64,000 nt of DNA from Paenibacillus sp. USDA918EY (GCF_009870825.1 NZ_WTWY01000005.1:124001-188000), one strand, 5' to 3'; positions 44,908 to 53,637 are shown, numbered from the stretch's first letter. The notes: generated by a model from the letters alone, not told the origin. Numbers and translations are program-made.

Positions 44908-47900
44908 TTGGAGAAGAGCATGCAAAGCGCTGATAGTGTTGCAGGCTACGGTAATATACGTGTGGTGTGGCCGCACGATATACATAGGATCCTTGAGTTG
45001 CGAATCGAGAAGCGGGTGAATGAGCATGCCCGGCTGCATATGCGTGCCCTGCTGGCGGAAGAACGTGGCGATCGGGATATCGAAGCGCTTGATTACGGCA
45101 AATCCGTAAAGATAGAGCAGCTGGAAGAGGACAGTTCCGGAGTCCGAACGTTGTTCTGTGGTCAGGTGATGACTCGTATCATTCAGGCGGAGGGCAGCGT
45201 ATACGTCTTGACTTTAGAAGCGATTTCCTGGAGCTATGAGCTGGATGTTCGGCCTAATACCCGTTCATTCCAGACAAAGCATACGACTTATGAGGATGTA
45301 CTGGAGCGAGTTCTGAAAGAATATGCGCATTCGGATTCGATCGATACAGCAAGCGAGGGTAGCGTACTGGGATCCTTTACCTTACAATACGAGGAGACGG
45401 ACTGGTCGTTTTTGAAGCGGATGGCCTCAAGGCTTGGCACGGTATTAGTACCGGAAATTACCGCAGAATCTCCGAAGCTGTTCTTCGGCTTGCCAATAGG
45501 CAAGCATTGGAGGCTGGATGCTCAAGAGCCTTATCGGGTTCGAAAGAGCTTTCGTTCTCCGGCAGCAATAGAAGATCAGAAAGTTTCATTCGGGAACGAG
45601 TTCGGTTCGGCTTCCGGAACCGTGTATGCGCTAGAAAGCGGACGATGCTTCGCATTAGGTGATCGCGTCAGCCTGCCAAGTGGCCTGAAGACGGTCGTAA
45701 TAGAAATCGTAAGCGAGATGAAGAGCGGGCTTCTATTGCATACCTATCAACTTTGTGCCGAGGAAGATGTTATCTGTCCTCGCGAAGAGAATTGGAATGC
45801 AACAGGCGCCGTGCTCAGTGGGATTGTTACCGATGTCCTGCGGGATCGGGTAAGGATGCGTTTGGATATGGATGGCGAAGATGTTGTTTCAGACGGCCAT
45901 TGGTTTCCGTATGTAACAAGCTACGCAGCTGAGGGAAACAGCGGCTTGTATTGGATGCCGGAGCCGGGAGATCGTGCACAGTTATATTTGCCTTCGGCAT
46001 ATGAGGCAGAAGCTGTAGTTCGAGGCTCACTGCGTCAGCATGCTAACGTTGATAAACCTGATGAGAAAGTATGGGGCAGCAAGCGCGGCAAGCGGTTTAG
46101 CATGGGAGGTACAGAACTGAAGCTGGAAGCGGGCGGCGGCTTGAATATCCGCTTGAATGAAGGCAGCGGCGTACATATCCATAGCACAAACAGTCTTGCG
46201 ATAAACGGCCGGGACATTATAATTAAGGCAGGCCAGGAAGTAAGCATGAAGGCAGGGCAATCAATCTATTTGCGAGGAGGCGAGAGCAGTCTCATTTTGG
46301 ACGGCGAATCGGATATTCGCTCAGATCTCTTGCTTCAGGAAGGCACAGTAAAGTCGCCGGTACATGTGACCCCGCTAACGCCTGTGCCGGAGCCACCGCT
46401 CATGACGGTGGATGCATATGAGGCCGGGCAGACCGCCAAGACGGCGGATGTTGTATCGCAAGCTGTTATTGGTGCTAACATCGGGTTAATGGCAGGTGCA
46501 GCACTCCGTCTGCTGGGCATGATTCCGGTAACGGGAATGGTTGGCTCGCTAGTAGGATTATCTGCGCTAAGTGTTCTCGGCATGATATCCCCTTCCGTCG
46601 GCTTCCGAATCGGGTTGCCACTAGGTGGAGGCGGAGGGGCGGCACCTGGCCCGCTCAGTGAGGAAGAAATGATTCAGCGAGATATGCTACGGGAGTTTAC
46701 GATACTTCTTGGCAAAGTATTTACCGATGCGAGAGGCTGGAGAAACCCGGAGACCAAAGAATCATTAGTACGATTCTTGCTGACAATAAACAAAGGGATG
46801 GAAATGGCGGCGAGCAAAATTCCGCAAGATGTCCAAGAAGCGAACAAGAATATACGAGAGGCAATGGATATATATAGAAATTTGGACAGAGATGATCCCT
46901 CAGTTTGGTTCCAATTAAGAGATATTGATGATAAATTGCGGTTTGGAAACATTAAACCTGAAACCTATAATCCATGGGAAGATGACTTTTTAGTACCGCA
47001 AATGAAAAATGATATAGCCAATGATATTAAAAGACGTTGGGGGTCAAATCAAGATAGGGGTAAGCTAGTTGATGGAGAGTTTGCGGCACAAAACTATCTA
47101 TATATAGTGGAGCATACTAGTGAAGGTGCAGCTTTGGCTGGAGGTATTCCGGGGTACAAAGGATCGAATCGTCGTAGTCTTCCACCGTCAATCAGAACGC
47201 AAGGGATATCGCAAGGAAGTAATAGTAAAGGATTTAAGGTAAACTGGGGTCAAGCGACGACGTTTATTAAGGAAAGATTAGAAGCCTTACAAAAGTCTGC
47301 TGAGCAATTGTTTAAGAATAATTTGATATTAGAAGGGCCAAGTGGAGTCTATAAATCGTCTACACAGAAGCCTCAAGAACTAACGAAGAATCAGATCGAG
47401 TTTCGGAAATACTTTCCTGGGAGCGATCCGGAGAATTCAGCGTCGGGATCTGCATCGGGCAAAGGCAAGAAGGCAAGTGAGGGGACGCCTAAAGCTCAAA
47501 CAAGAGCAGATATTATGAATACTGTTCAGAATACATTAAGCCCGGCCGTGAAGAAAATTAAAGAAATTGACCCGGAAGCTAAAGTGGGATATAGAGGTTC
47601 TTTGGCAACAGGTCAGAAAGGTCCACATAAGGGGAATGCTCCATTTGACCCGACAGATTTTGATATCGATGCATTTATTGTTAGTGATAAGTTGGCTTCA
47701 AGGTTCCCAATAGATGACCCTTGGAGAGCAGGAACAAAAATTAAAGAGATTAGAAATTTGCAAAAAGAAATAGACAAAACACTTAAAGACTCTTTAGAAG
47801 GTTTAAGAAGGGTGGACAAAAAGGGGAGACCTGATAAATTTACATTTAGAATATACACTCAAAAGGAATTTGAGGAAAAAATTATGACGGGTAATCAAAT

Positions 47901-47910
47901 AATAGATTAG
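44908..47910 (+). CDS. VgrG-like spike protein 2 with C-terminal nucleotidyltransferase-like toxin
   Basis: A 1000-residue evolved-VgrG protein, TTG start after AGGAGGGG. Residues 1-330 are the gpD-like hub (LQYEETDWSFLKRMASRLGT, like VgrG1), 300-380 the OB-fold, 385-470 the needle. A Pro-rich linker and glycine/hydrophobic segment (about 490-590) lead to a helical stalk. The tip begins after SGKGKKASEGT (about 850-860). It contains R896-G897-S898 and FDIDAF (D919, D921), the GS...DxD layout of a Pol-beta-type nucleotidyltransferase. This suggests a toxin that attaches nucleotides to RNA or protein. The first downstream gene is the likely immunity. Confidence 0.85.
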   Translation: MEKSMQSADSVAGYGNIRVVWPHDIHRILELRIEKRVNEHARLHMRALLAEERGDRDIEALDYGKSVKIEQLEEDSSGVRTLFCGQVMTRIIQAEGSVYVLTLEAISWSYELDVRPNTRSFQTKHTTYEDVLERVLKEYAHSDSIDTASEGSVLGSFTLQYEETDWSFLKRMASRLGTVLVPEITAESPKLFFGLPIGKHWRLDAQEPYRVRKSFRSPAAIEDQKVSFGNEFGSASGTVYALESGRCFALGDRVSLPSGLKTVVIEIVSEMKSGLLLHTYQLCAEEDVICPREENWNATGAVLSGIVTDVLRDRVRMRLDMDGEDVVSDGHWFPYVTSYAAEGNSGLYWMPEPGDRAQLYLPSAYEAEAVVRGSLRQHANVDKPDEKVWGSKRGKRFSMGGTELKLEAGGGLNIRLNEGSGVHIHSTNSLAINGRDIIIKAGQEVSMKAGQSIYLRGGESSLILDGESDIRSDLLLQEGTVKSPVHVTPLTPVPEPPLMTVDAYEAGQTAKTADVVSQAVIGANIGLMAGAALRLLGMIPVTGMVGSLVGLSALSVLGMISPSVGFRIGLPLGGGGGAAPGPLSEEEMIQRDMLREFTILLGKVFTDARGWRNPETKESLVRFLLTINKGMEMAASKIPQDVQEANKNIREAMDIYRNLDRDDPSVWFQLRDIDDKLRFGNIKPETYNPWEDDFLVPQMKNDIANDIKRRWGSNQDRGKLVDGEFAAQNYLYIVEHTSEGAALAGGIPGYKGSNRRSLPPSIRTQGISQGSNSKGFKVNWGQATTFIKERLEALQKSAEQLFKNNLILEGPSGVYKSSTQKPQELTKNQIEFRKYFPGSDPENSASGSASGKGKKASEGTPKAQTRADIMNTVQNTLSPAVKKIKEIDPEAKVGYRGSLATGQKGPHKGNAPFDPTDFDIDAFIVSDKLASRFPIDDPWRAGTKIKEIRNLQKEIDKTLKDSLEGLRRVDKKGRPDKFTFRIYTQKEFEEKIMTGNQIID

Positions 47911-47923
47911 GAGTGTGTTAAAT

Positions 47924-48304
47924 ATGAAAAAGTATCCGTATTTTTCTTGTTCTTTACCAATAATTTCAGAAGAAAATATCGTAGATTTGGCAAAAATTAT
48001 TTCTAGTAAAATTGCTGGCAATATACCATTTGAAGGGCTAGAAGACTTTATATACGAGGAAGTTCCGGCAATTTACATTAACTCAAATATATTAGGTTTT
48101 GAAGTGGTTATAAAAGGATATGGAGGGGAGAAAGGCTATTATTTAGAGGTTAATTCCCATCCAAGTAACAATGAACCGGATGATGCTGATGAAATTGATA
48201 TTGATATAACAAGATATATTGCCTCACTTTTAGAGGGAACTCCGGGAATAAAAATTAAGTATGGGGAAATTAAAAGCGAAGATTACATTAGCATAATAGA
48301 GTAG
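47924..48304 (+). CDS. Probable immunity protein for the VgrG2 toxin
   Basis: A 126-residue acidic cytosolic protein starting 13 bases after vgrG2 (ATG 47924, AGGAG ten bases upstream). MKKYPYFSCSLPIISEENIV...IYEEVPAIYINSNILGFEVV...DEIDIDITRYIASLL. No family recognised. Position, small size, acidity and lower GC than the vgrG core are the usual signs of a toxin-specific immunity gene. Confidence 0.65.
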   Translation: MKKYPYFSCSLPIISEENIVDLAKIISSKIAGNIPFEGLEDFIYEEVPAIYINSNILGFEVVIKGYGGEKGYYLEVNSHPSNNEPDDADEIDIDITRYIASLLEGTPGIKIKYGEIKSEDYISIIE

Positions 48305-48305
48305 A

Positions 48306-48446
48306 GTTTGGTGATCATTTTAACATAACCATTAGTAAGAAGGTTTACAACTCTGGCAACAAGATCGTACAATACAACCAAAAACCAAACACTGAACAAT
48401 TCAAACACTTGATAAACTTTCAAAGCTCTTTCCCACTTGAACCATG
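48306..48446 (+). pseudogene. Short protein remnant after the immunity gene
   Basis: The frame FGDHFNITISKKVYNSGNKI, then VQYNQKPNTEQFKHLINFQS and stop, without a start codon. It ends in the terminator. It could be the tail of a lost immunity or toxin gene. Confidence 0.3.
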
Positions 48447-48467
48447 AGTAGGAATGAGCTTTTTTTG
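48423..48467 (+). terminator. Terminator of the VgrG operon
   Basis: AAGCTC...GAGCTT with an inner TTCC/GGAA, followed by seven T (48460-48466). Confidence 0.75.
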
Positions 48468-48494
48468 TATGCCTAAAATCAAAGGAGGACAAAA

Positions 48495-48823
48495 CGAATG
48501 GCAAACATGAACAGGTAGTGGCAGAAGAGCTGAAGAATCAGCAACTAGCACAGGATGCGGAAAAAGAAGTGAGGTCAATTGCCCAGGCTCGGGCAGCATA
48601 CGAACAGCTTATGGATGAAATTCGTGGGTACTGTCAGCAGGCAAAGGAATTACGTGAACAGGCGGCAGAGTTGCAGCAGTAGATGCCGCATTGACTGTTA
48701 TGACCGATGGAGCGGCGCTGGCAAGTAAGGCTCGACATCTAGGAACAGGATTTAAAAAATTAATCAAAGACCCGAAAAAAGGCGTTATGGGCCTACTAAA
48801 ACCCGGGAGAAAGAAATCTTGAT
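48495..48823 (+). pseudogene. Displaced stalk fragments of a polymorphic toxin
   Basis: Two successive frames without starts. The first is a coiled coil (KHEQVVAEELKNQQLAQDAE...ARAAYEQLMDEIRGYCQQ) ending in TAG near 48682. The second is ALTVMTDGAALASKARHLGT...LIKDPKKGVMGLLKPGRKKS ending in TGA near 48823. They look like the pre-toxin stalk of a secreted toxin, now broken, directly upstream of the orphan toxin tip. Confidence 0.5.
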
Positions 48824-49313
48824 TAAACAAACAACCAACGGAATAAATTCACTAGAAATCGTTAAGAATGATAAATCGAGGTTCTTCTCCAAGGGCGGGG
48901 AGGGTTCTAGCGGGAAGAAGAGAAAGAGTGAGGGGACGGGTGAAGTTGCTAAGATTCCTGGGGTTGTACAGAATCGTATTAACATCGCTAACGGACCGAC
49001 TAGGTTTAGTCCTTCTCAAAATGCAGGTTGGGAACATGTTGTTGACCGACACTTTACTCCTGGAAAAAATGCAGGGCAATTCACTGTTAGTCAGGATGAA
49101 GTAAAAAGTATTTTAGGTAGAAAAGATGTTATCCAAACACCTGCTACGGTATTGGATTCAGGGCAGTATTCTCGTGTAGTTAATACTGGACAGGTAGGTA
49201 CTGTAAAACCAAGTATCCCTGGCGTTGGTGGCACTGAAACCACATGGATACAAGTTTTAACAGATAGTAGAGGAAATTTGGTTACAACATTCCCAGTACC
49301 TGTTCCAAAATGA
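48819..49313 (+). CDS. Orphan toxin tip, cassette 1 (predicted RNase-like)
   Basis: A 164-residue protein with possible TTG start. Residues 25-50 are the linker SKGGEGSSGKKRKSEGTGEV, matching the pre-toxin linker of VgrG2. The toxin domain follows: RFSPSQNAGWEHVVDRHFTP...FTVSQDEVKSIL...TPATVLDSGQYSRVVNTGQV...WIQVLTDSRGNLVTTFPVPV. The His-x4-His spacing, small beta-rich domain and VxTDxxGNLVTTFPV ending resemble BECR-fold RNase toxins, but I cannot name the family securely. No secretion module is attached, so it is probably a reserve tip. Confidence 0.6.
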   Translation: MIKQTTNGINSLEIVKNDKSRFFSKGGEGSSGKKRKSEGTGEVAKIPGVVQNRINIANGPTRFSPSQNAGWEHVVDRHFTPGKNAGQFTVSQDEVKSILGRKDVIQTPATVLDSGQYSRVVNTGQVGTVKPSIPGVGGTETTWIQVLTDSRGNLVTTFPVPVPK

Positions 49314-49380
49314 TACATTTAGTGATGGGGGCATAACTTGCCCACATTCAATGAAACTTTTCTGTGAAAGGCTGTAGATT

Positions 49381-49926
49381 ATGAATAATAAAAGGGCAAC
49401 TATATTATGGTCAGAGGCACTGGAGTTGTTTGCAGAAATAGAGAATATGGATTTGACCGATTTTTTACATGGATTAGTTGAAATAGTAAAAAGTAATCAT
49501 GAGGCTATCAACCAAATCTTGAATTCAGGGCGAAGCAAGAAAGATTACAAATTTTCAGAAAACGAAATATACTTTTTTCAATTCATTACTACTATCGACC
49601 CTGAAATGTTTGTTATAGGTTCTACAGGCGATAATTTCAATTCAATTGTTGGAAGCTACATTAGCCGAGAACCTAAGTCAGAATTCGAGATTTTGCGAAG
49701 GATATCAAACTTGGTGAAAGACATCATAACTTTTACATCAGCGGAAGTATGTCCGCAATGTAAAAGTGACCATCTTAGAATCTTTACTGATATCAATAGC
49801 GAAAGATTGTATAGGCATTGTGAATCATGTTTCTTCACTGATACAGATGATGAAGAGTTTCAAAAACAAGAAGTTCTTATTCCTGCAAATATTACATCGC
49901 TCAAGAGGGCAGGTTATTTAGAGTGA
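49381..49926 (+). CDS. Probable immunity protein for cassette 1
   Basis: A 181-residue acidic protein 67 bases after the cassette 1 toxin, ATG with GAAAGG upstream. The helical N-terminal part (ALELFAEIENMDLTDFLHGL) is followed by a zinc-ribbon-like pair CPQC...HCESC (residues about 124-146). Family unknown; the role is inferred from adjacency and AT-rich composition like the other immunity genes. Confidence 0.55.
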   Translation: MNNKRATILWSEALELFAEIENMDLTDFLHGLVEIVKSNHEAINQILNSGRSKKDYKFSENEIYFFQFITTIDPEMFVIGSTGDNFNSIVGSYISREPKSEFEILRRISNLVKDIITFTSAEVCPQCKSDHLRIFTDINSERLYRHCESCFFTDTDDEEFQKQEVLIPANITSLKRAGYLE

Positions 49927-50429
49927 GATGCATCTTCGGTTCGAGAGGGCTTCCCAGTCCCGAATGAATCCATCATTCAACCAATAGCTCGTATAACCCA
50001 TGTAATACCCATATAAAGATTTCTCCATTTCGGTTGTACGCACATCAAATGCTTTAATTTTATACCCTAATAACGCTATTCCAATACATCTAGCAGGTTG
50101 ATTATGGTCAGATACCACCATGATTGACCTGCTTTTTGTTATCTTCGTTTTCTGGCGTTTTTGCAAATTTACTCGCAATTGTAGAATACGCCGCCCCGAT
50201 AGAAAAGCTGTCTAAACCATCGCACCTTCTTTAATGGATAGATCGACTATTAATATTGTCAGGACTTATCTGTAATTGCCCGCAACAATCTGGCTATTTG
50301 CCGCGATAGTTACTGTGCAAGTCAATAAATCTGGTGACGACCAGTTAACATAGAACAGTAAGGATGACGATTCGGGCAATCGGGTTTTCTGCCACCTAAA
50401 AAAATCTTTTCAGACAGGACGTAGTTCCA
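49927..50429. other. Intergenic region
   Basis: A reverse frame 50178-49918 (ALLGYKIKAFDVRTTEMEKS...YGYYMGYTSYWLNDGFIRDW) is coding-like but unrecognised and overlaps a forward terminator, so I do not call it a gene. Nothing else is seen in 50140-50429. Confidence 0.35.
50092..50138 (+). terminator. Terminator hairpin after cassette 1
   Basis: AGCAGGT / ACCTGCT outer stem with inner ATTATGGT / ACCATGAT pairing, followed by five T. Confidence 0.65.
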
Positions 50430-51194
50430 ATGCCAGAGAGAATTCAAGAAAGATTGATTGAATGGGCGGTAGATATGGAATGGCATAACTTTCACGGTCA
50501 ATACCAACGAAATCAATACTATATCCCATATCCTCATATGCTTCGAAAATGCTACGGCTTAAGCATGAATGAGCGGAGTGTATTGCTTGATATTATCAGT
50601 CATTTAGGAGAAAACGATGAAGCTTTCCCTTCTCAAGAAACAATAGCTTGTAATTTAGGTCTTAGTGAATCCACTGTAAAATCGGCTATTAACGTTCTTG
50701 TGAAGAAAAAATTCATCAAAACTGCACGCAGGAGAGGTCACGTAAATCGTTATAGGATTGGCGCACTTGAAAATAATCCGTATATCGGATTGTCTGAAAC
50801 CATTCATTATTTCTTGAAGCTGTACCAGCCTAAATATATTAAGAGGTCTGCCATCCAATCGGTTATATCATCTGTGGTCAATAGCGAGTTATACGCTAGT
50901 TACGCAACTAAACCATATTCAGCGTATCGTACAACAAGTTCAGGCACGTCTTATCCCAATCTTGTTCTAGACACTCAATTGGAACTGATGATGGAAATCA
51001 GAAATAAGCTTTGGGATGAGAAAGGGTTGCAAGTGTCAGTACCGATATTCGCTGATTTCCAGAAGCATTTCAATCTGTATCTTGAACGTATTGGATTTGA
51101 AAATGGGGATGAATGCGATTGGAATAACTATCTTCCATCTGAAAAAGAGCAGAATGATGATACTGACGAAGATGAGCTTACTCAACAACTGTAA
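50430..51194 (+). CDS. Winged-helix (HTH_36-type) DNA-binding protein
   Basis: A 254-residue protein. Residues 30-115 form a winged helix (MLRKCYGLSMNERSVLLDII, AFPSQETIACNLGLSESTVK, INVLVKKKFIKTARRR) as in plasmid/phage replication-type and HTH_36 proteins. The C-terminal part is acidic and ends EKEQNDDTDEDELTQQL. The ATG at 50430 has no strong site; an internal ATG at 50476 is possible. Its position between two toxin cassettes suggests a mobile-element passenger. Confidence 0.7.
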   Translation: MPERIQERLIEWAVDMEWHNFHGQYQRNQYYIPYPHMLRKCYGLSMNERSVLLDIISHLGENDEAFPSQETIACNLGLSESTVKSAINVLVKKKFIKTARRRGHVNRYRIGALENNPYIGLSETIHYFLKLYQPKYIKRSAIQSVISSVVNSELYASYATKPYSAYRTTSSGTSYPNLVLDTQLELMMEIRNKLWDEKGLQVSVPIFADFQKHFNLYLERIGFENGDECDWNNYLPSEKEQNDDTDEDELTQQL

Positions 51195-51395
51195 TCATGG
51201 TTCTCGAAGGTAAAGATAAACTATGGGATAGTCATCTCATATTCTCAGGATAGCCAAACCTCAGCTCTGAGGAAGTTATGAATTGCCTCATAATAATAAG
51301 TACTTAAAAAGAATCAAGTAAAGAAGATAAAGAGAAAAAATACTGGAAGACACGCCATTGGCGGTCTGCGATTTCGGGGGAATTCTTGGTTCTAG

Positions 51396-51833
51396 GAGGG
51401 GACGGGTGATGTTAGACCTCAAAAACCTCAAAAACATACTCCTGAAAAGAAAAGCAATACCCAAACTGGAAATGGTCCATATTCGCATCTTGAAGATTCA
51501 AAGTTTGTAGGTCCTGGAAAGGACTTTACTGCTGCTCAAAAGAAAAAGATAATAGAAGAGAATAAGAAGAAAAATGGTGGGGTAGTTAAATCTGATTCGT
51601 CAGATCAAGTTGCTACTAAGCCACAAAAGAGCAAAAAAGGTGTTACACCAGATCCAAATGAGTGGCAAATTGATCACATTATTCCTAAAGATAAAGGTGG
51701 AACTAACAGTTATAGTAATGCTCAAGTTCTTACTCGTAAAGAAAATAGAGATAAGTCAAATAAATTACCTTCTGACTCAAATGAACCAAATAAAAATAAG
51801 CCACCTTCTAAGCCGACAAGGAGGAAGAAATGA
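51396..51833 (+). pseudogene. Orphan HNH-nuclease toxin tip, cassette 2 (no start codon)
   Basis: The frame EGTGDVRPQKPQKHTPEKKS...GPYSHLEDSKFVGPGKDFTA ends in an HNH domain: EWQIDHIIPKDKGGTNSYSN, AQVLTRKENRDKSNK. There is no usable start and a TAG stands just before the frame, so it is a displaced C-terminal toxin module that would need recombination with a carrier gene to be made. Its TGA overlaps the next ATG (ATGA). It begins with the same DNA junction as cassette 1. Confidence 0.75.
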
Positions 51834-52504
51834 AACCAATTATTTTGAATGATGGTTTGAATAAAAAGAGTCTGTGGAACGGTTGCATACTTGCATCAAT
51901 TGCACATGCAATTATGGTTGCTCACTATCCTGAGTTATCATATGAACATTCATGGGACGGAATAAACTATTGCGTAGTTGATGGTTCAGGAGGAAGAGGA
52001 ACAATTACATTTAAGGATAAATATTGTGTTGGGGCGTTTCGCAATGATAACGTTACCCGTACAGAGTTTTCTTCGGCTATTGACTTTTATACAGGCGCAC
52101 CACATGACGTCCTTGAGTTATCAGAATATGAGACGTTAGAGTATCTTCTAGAGGAAAGAGACGATGGTAAGTCAAGCCCTTCCATTACAACAGCATTTTG
52201 GGCTGATGACGACAAAATTTTTTCTAATGATAATATCGTAAGATTAATTCAAAATGGTGGTTATCTTTTAGAGAAACAGCTAATGGAATATGACTCTGCG
52301 GTTGAGTCTTGGCGAGATTATTATGAGATGACCAATGTACAAGTCGATCTGTTAGAGTCGATATATACTAGGAAAATTAAAAACCCAGAAGCAAAGATCA
52401 TACTAACAAAAAGAGAAATTGAAATGATTGGAACGGATGATCATGAGGGGTTGAGTGAAAGTAAAACTTCGTTTGAGGAAATCGGGATAGAGTGGGAGAG
52501 TTAG
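51830..52504 (+). CDS. Probable immunity protein for the HNH toxin
   Basis: A 224-residue acidic protein whose ATG overlaps the HNH stop by four bases, with AGGAGG eight bases upstream inside the toxin. MKPIILNDGLNKKSLWNGCI...YPELSYEHSWDGINYCVVDG...KYCVGAFRNDN...DFYTGAPHDVLELSEYETLE. No recognised family. The tight coupling and acidity fit a DNase-toxin immunity protein. Confidence 0.7.
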   Translation: MKPIILNDGLNKKSLWNGCILASIAHAIMVAHYPELSYEHSWDGINYCVVDGSGGRGTITFKDKYCVGAFRNDNVTRTEFSSAIDFYTGAPHDVLELSEYETLEYLLEERDDGKSSPSITTAFWADDDKIFSNDNIVRLIQNGGYLLEKQLMEYDSAVESWRDYYEMTNVQVDLLESIYTRKIKNPEAKIILTKREIEMIGTDDHEGLSESKTSFEEIGIEWES

Positions 52505-52770
52505 GTACTGGGCGGCTCCTAGTGCCGAATGATTCCCATAACCTTTGTTCTACCTATAGGATGTTCGCCAAACCTAAAATACGGAAGGCAAAGTTGGGTT
52601 GGATGAAAACAGCCATTTTGTCCATCGCGAGCCGTATGATCACAGCGCTTGAGAAGAAGTACCATACAAAATATCAGATTAATTAAAGCTACCGGGCAGG
52701 ATAGTTGAGCAATTATCTTGAATTCATTGAAAGTTAGGATTCCGATAACACCACTTAGTGGGGTGAAGAT
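52505..52770 (+). other. Possible gene remnant
   Basis: A 64-codon frame from 52492 (FAKPKIRKAKLGWMKTAILS) and an alternative frame (HFVHREPYDHSA) look like broken coding sequence. No start site and no family recognised. Confidence 0.3.
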
Positions 52771-53031
52771 ATGGATAGCGAAGTGAAATTGCGAGACGTG
52801 AATAAAGATGATTTGCCGATATATTTCGAGCAACAATTGGACAATTTTTCCAACTATATGGCTGCCTTTACTGCCAAAGACCCAACTCGTGCGGCGAAAG
52901 ATAATACAGCTTCTATTCGGGTATTGAAAAAATACGGCTTTAAGATTTGTGATGAAGACAAGGGGTTTTCCAATGCACGTGCTGAGGAAGTCGAAGAATA
53001 CGTTTTAAAGCTGTCTTCTAAGGCAGAGTAG
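52771..53031 (+). pseudogene. GNAT acetyltransferase with large in-frame deletion
   Basis: An 86-codon frame with ATG and GGGGTGAAG site. VKLRDVNKDDLPIYFEQQLD is a normal GNAT N-terminus and NTASIRVLKKYGFKICDEDK, then FSNARAEEVEEYVLKL, a normal C-terminus. The middle with the acetyl-CoA loop (QxxGxG/A) is missing between AAKD and NTAS. The frame is preserved but the enzyme cannot bind cofactor. Confidence 0.8.
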
Positions 53032-53096
53032 CAATCTCAATATTTTTCAGCTAACGGGATACGCTGGTTCAAATGCAGATCAAATTAAAATCTAAA

Positions 53097-53148
53097 AAGC
53101 CTCCTATATGAGCAAACTAGACATTAAACTGCTCTAATAGGAGGTTTT
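53097..53148. terminator. Terminator hairpin
   Basis: CCTCCTAT (53100-53107) / ATAGGAGG (53137-53144) extended by GAGCA/TGCTC, T tail. Confidence 0.75.
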
Positions 53149-53300
53149 ATTATGATATTGAGTGAACTATCGCAAGCATACGGTGGCCAGAAAATCTATG
53201 AAAATGTACTACCCAACAAAATATTGCTACCATACCGATGTTCCAAACGTCCCAGTAAATGTATGAGAATATAATGAAGGCCCCATTTATCGGTTGCCCC

Positions 53301-53330
53301 TTGACTTTATAGTCAACTCGAAGGTATATA
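53301..53330 (+). promoter_or_regulatory. MerR-type promoter
   Basis: TTGACT (53301-53306) and TATATA (53325-53330) with an 18-bp spacer containing the dyad TTGACT/AGTCAA. It sits 35 bases before a MerR gene, consistent with autoregulation. Confidence 0.55.
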
Positions 53331-53364
53331 CACATCCTGAAATTCGAAGGAGGAAGGTGGGATA

Positions 53365-53637
53365 TTGTTTAAAATCAGCGAGTTTTCCAGGCTAAGCCGA
53401 ATCCCGCTGCAGACATTGCGCTATTACGACCAGATCGGGCTGTTAAAGCCGGCTAGGATCGATAGCTTGACCGGGTATCGGCATTATGCCGCCGAGCAGC
53501 TTCTGGAGATCAACCGCAATGTCATTTTCAAAGAGCTTGGGTTCACGCTGCAGCAAATTACTCAGCTGCTTCAAGAAGATATTTCCGCCTGTCTTGTCCG
53601 GGCCGAGAACGGTGCTTTGGAAGGAATGCAGCCGTGA
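53365..53637 (+). pseudogene. MerR-family regulator, truncated after the DNA-binding domain
   Basis: A 90-codon frame, TTG start after GAAGGAGG. FKISEFSRLSRIPLQTLRYY...DQIGLLKPARID...TGYRHYAAEQLLEINRN is a complete MerR winged helix of the BmrR/TipA-like type with a (usually 270 aa) effector domain. The frame stops soon after the linker helix, so the sensor domain is lost. Confidence 0.75.

Noticed and set aside
49918..50178. Reverse ORF of 86 codons
   Set aside because: Looks coding but has no start site and contains a forward terminator; kept only as a note.
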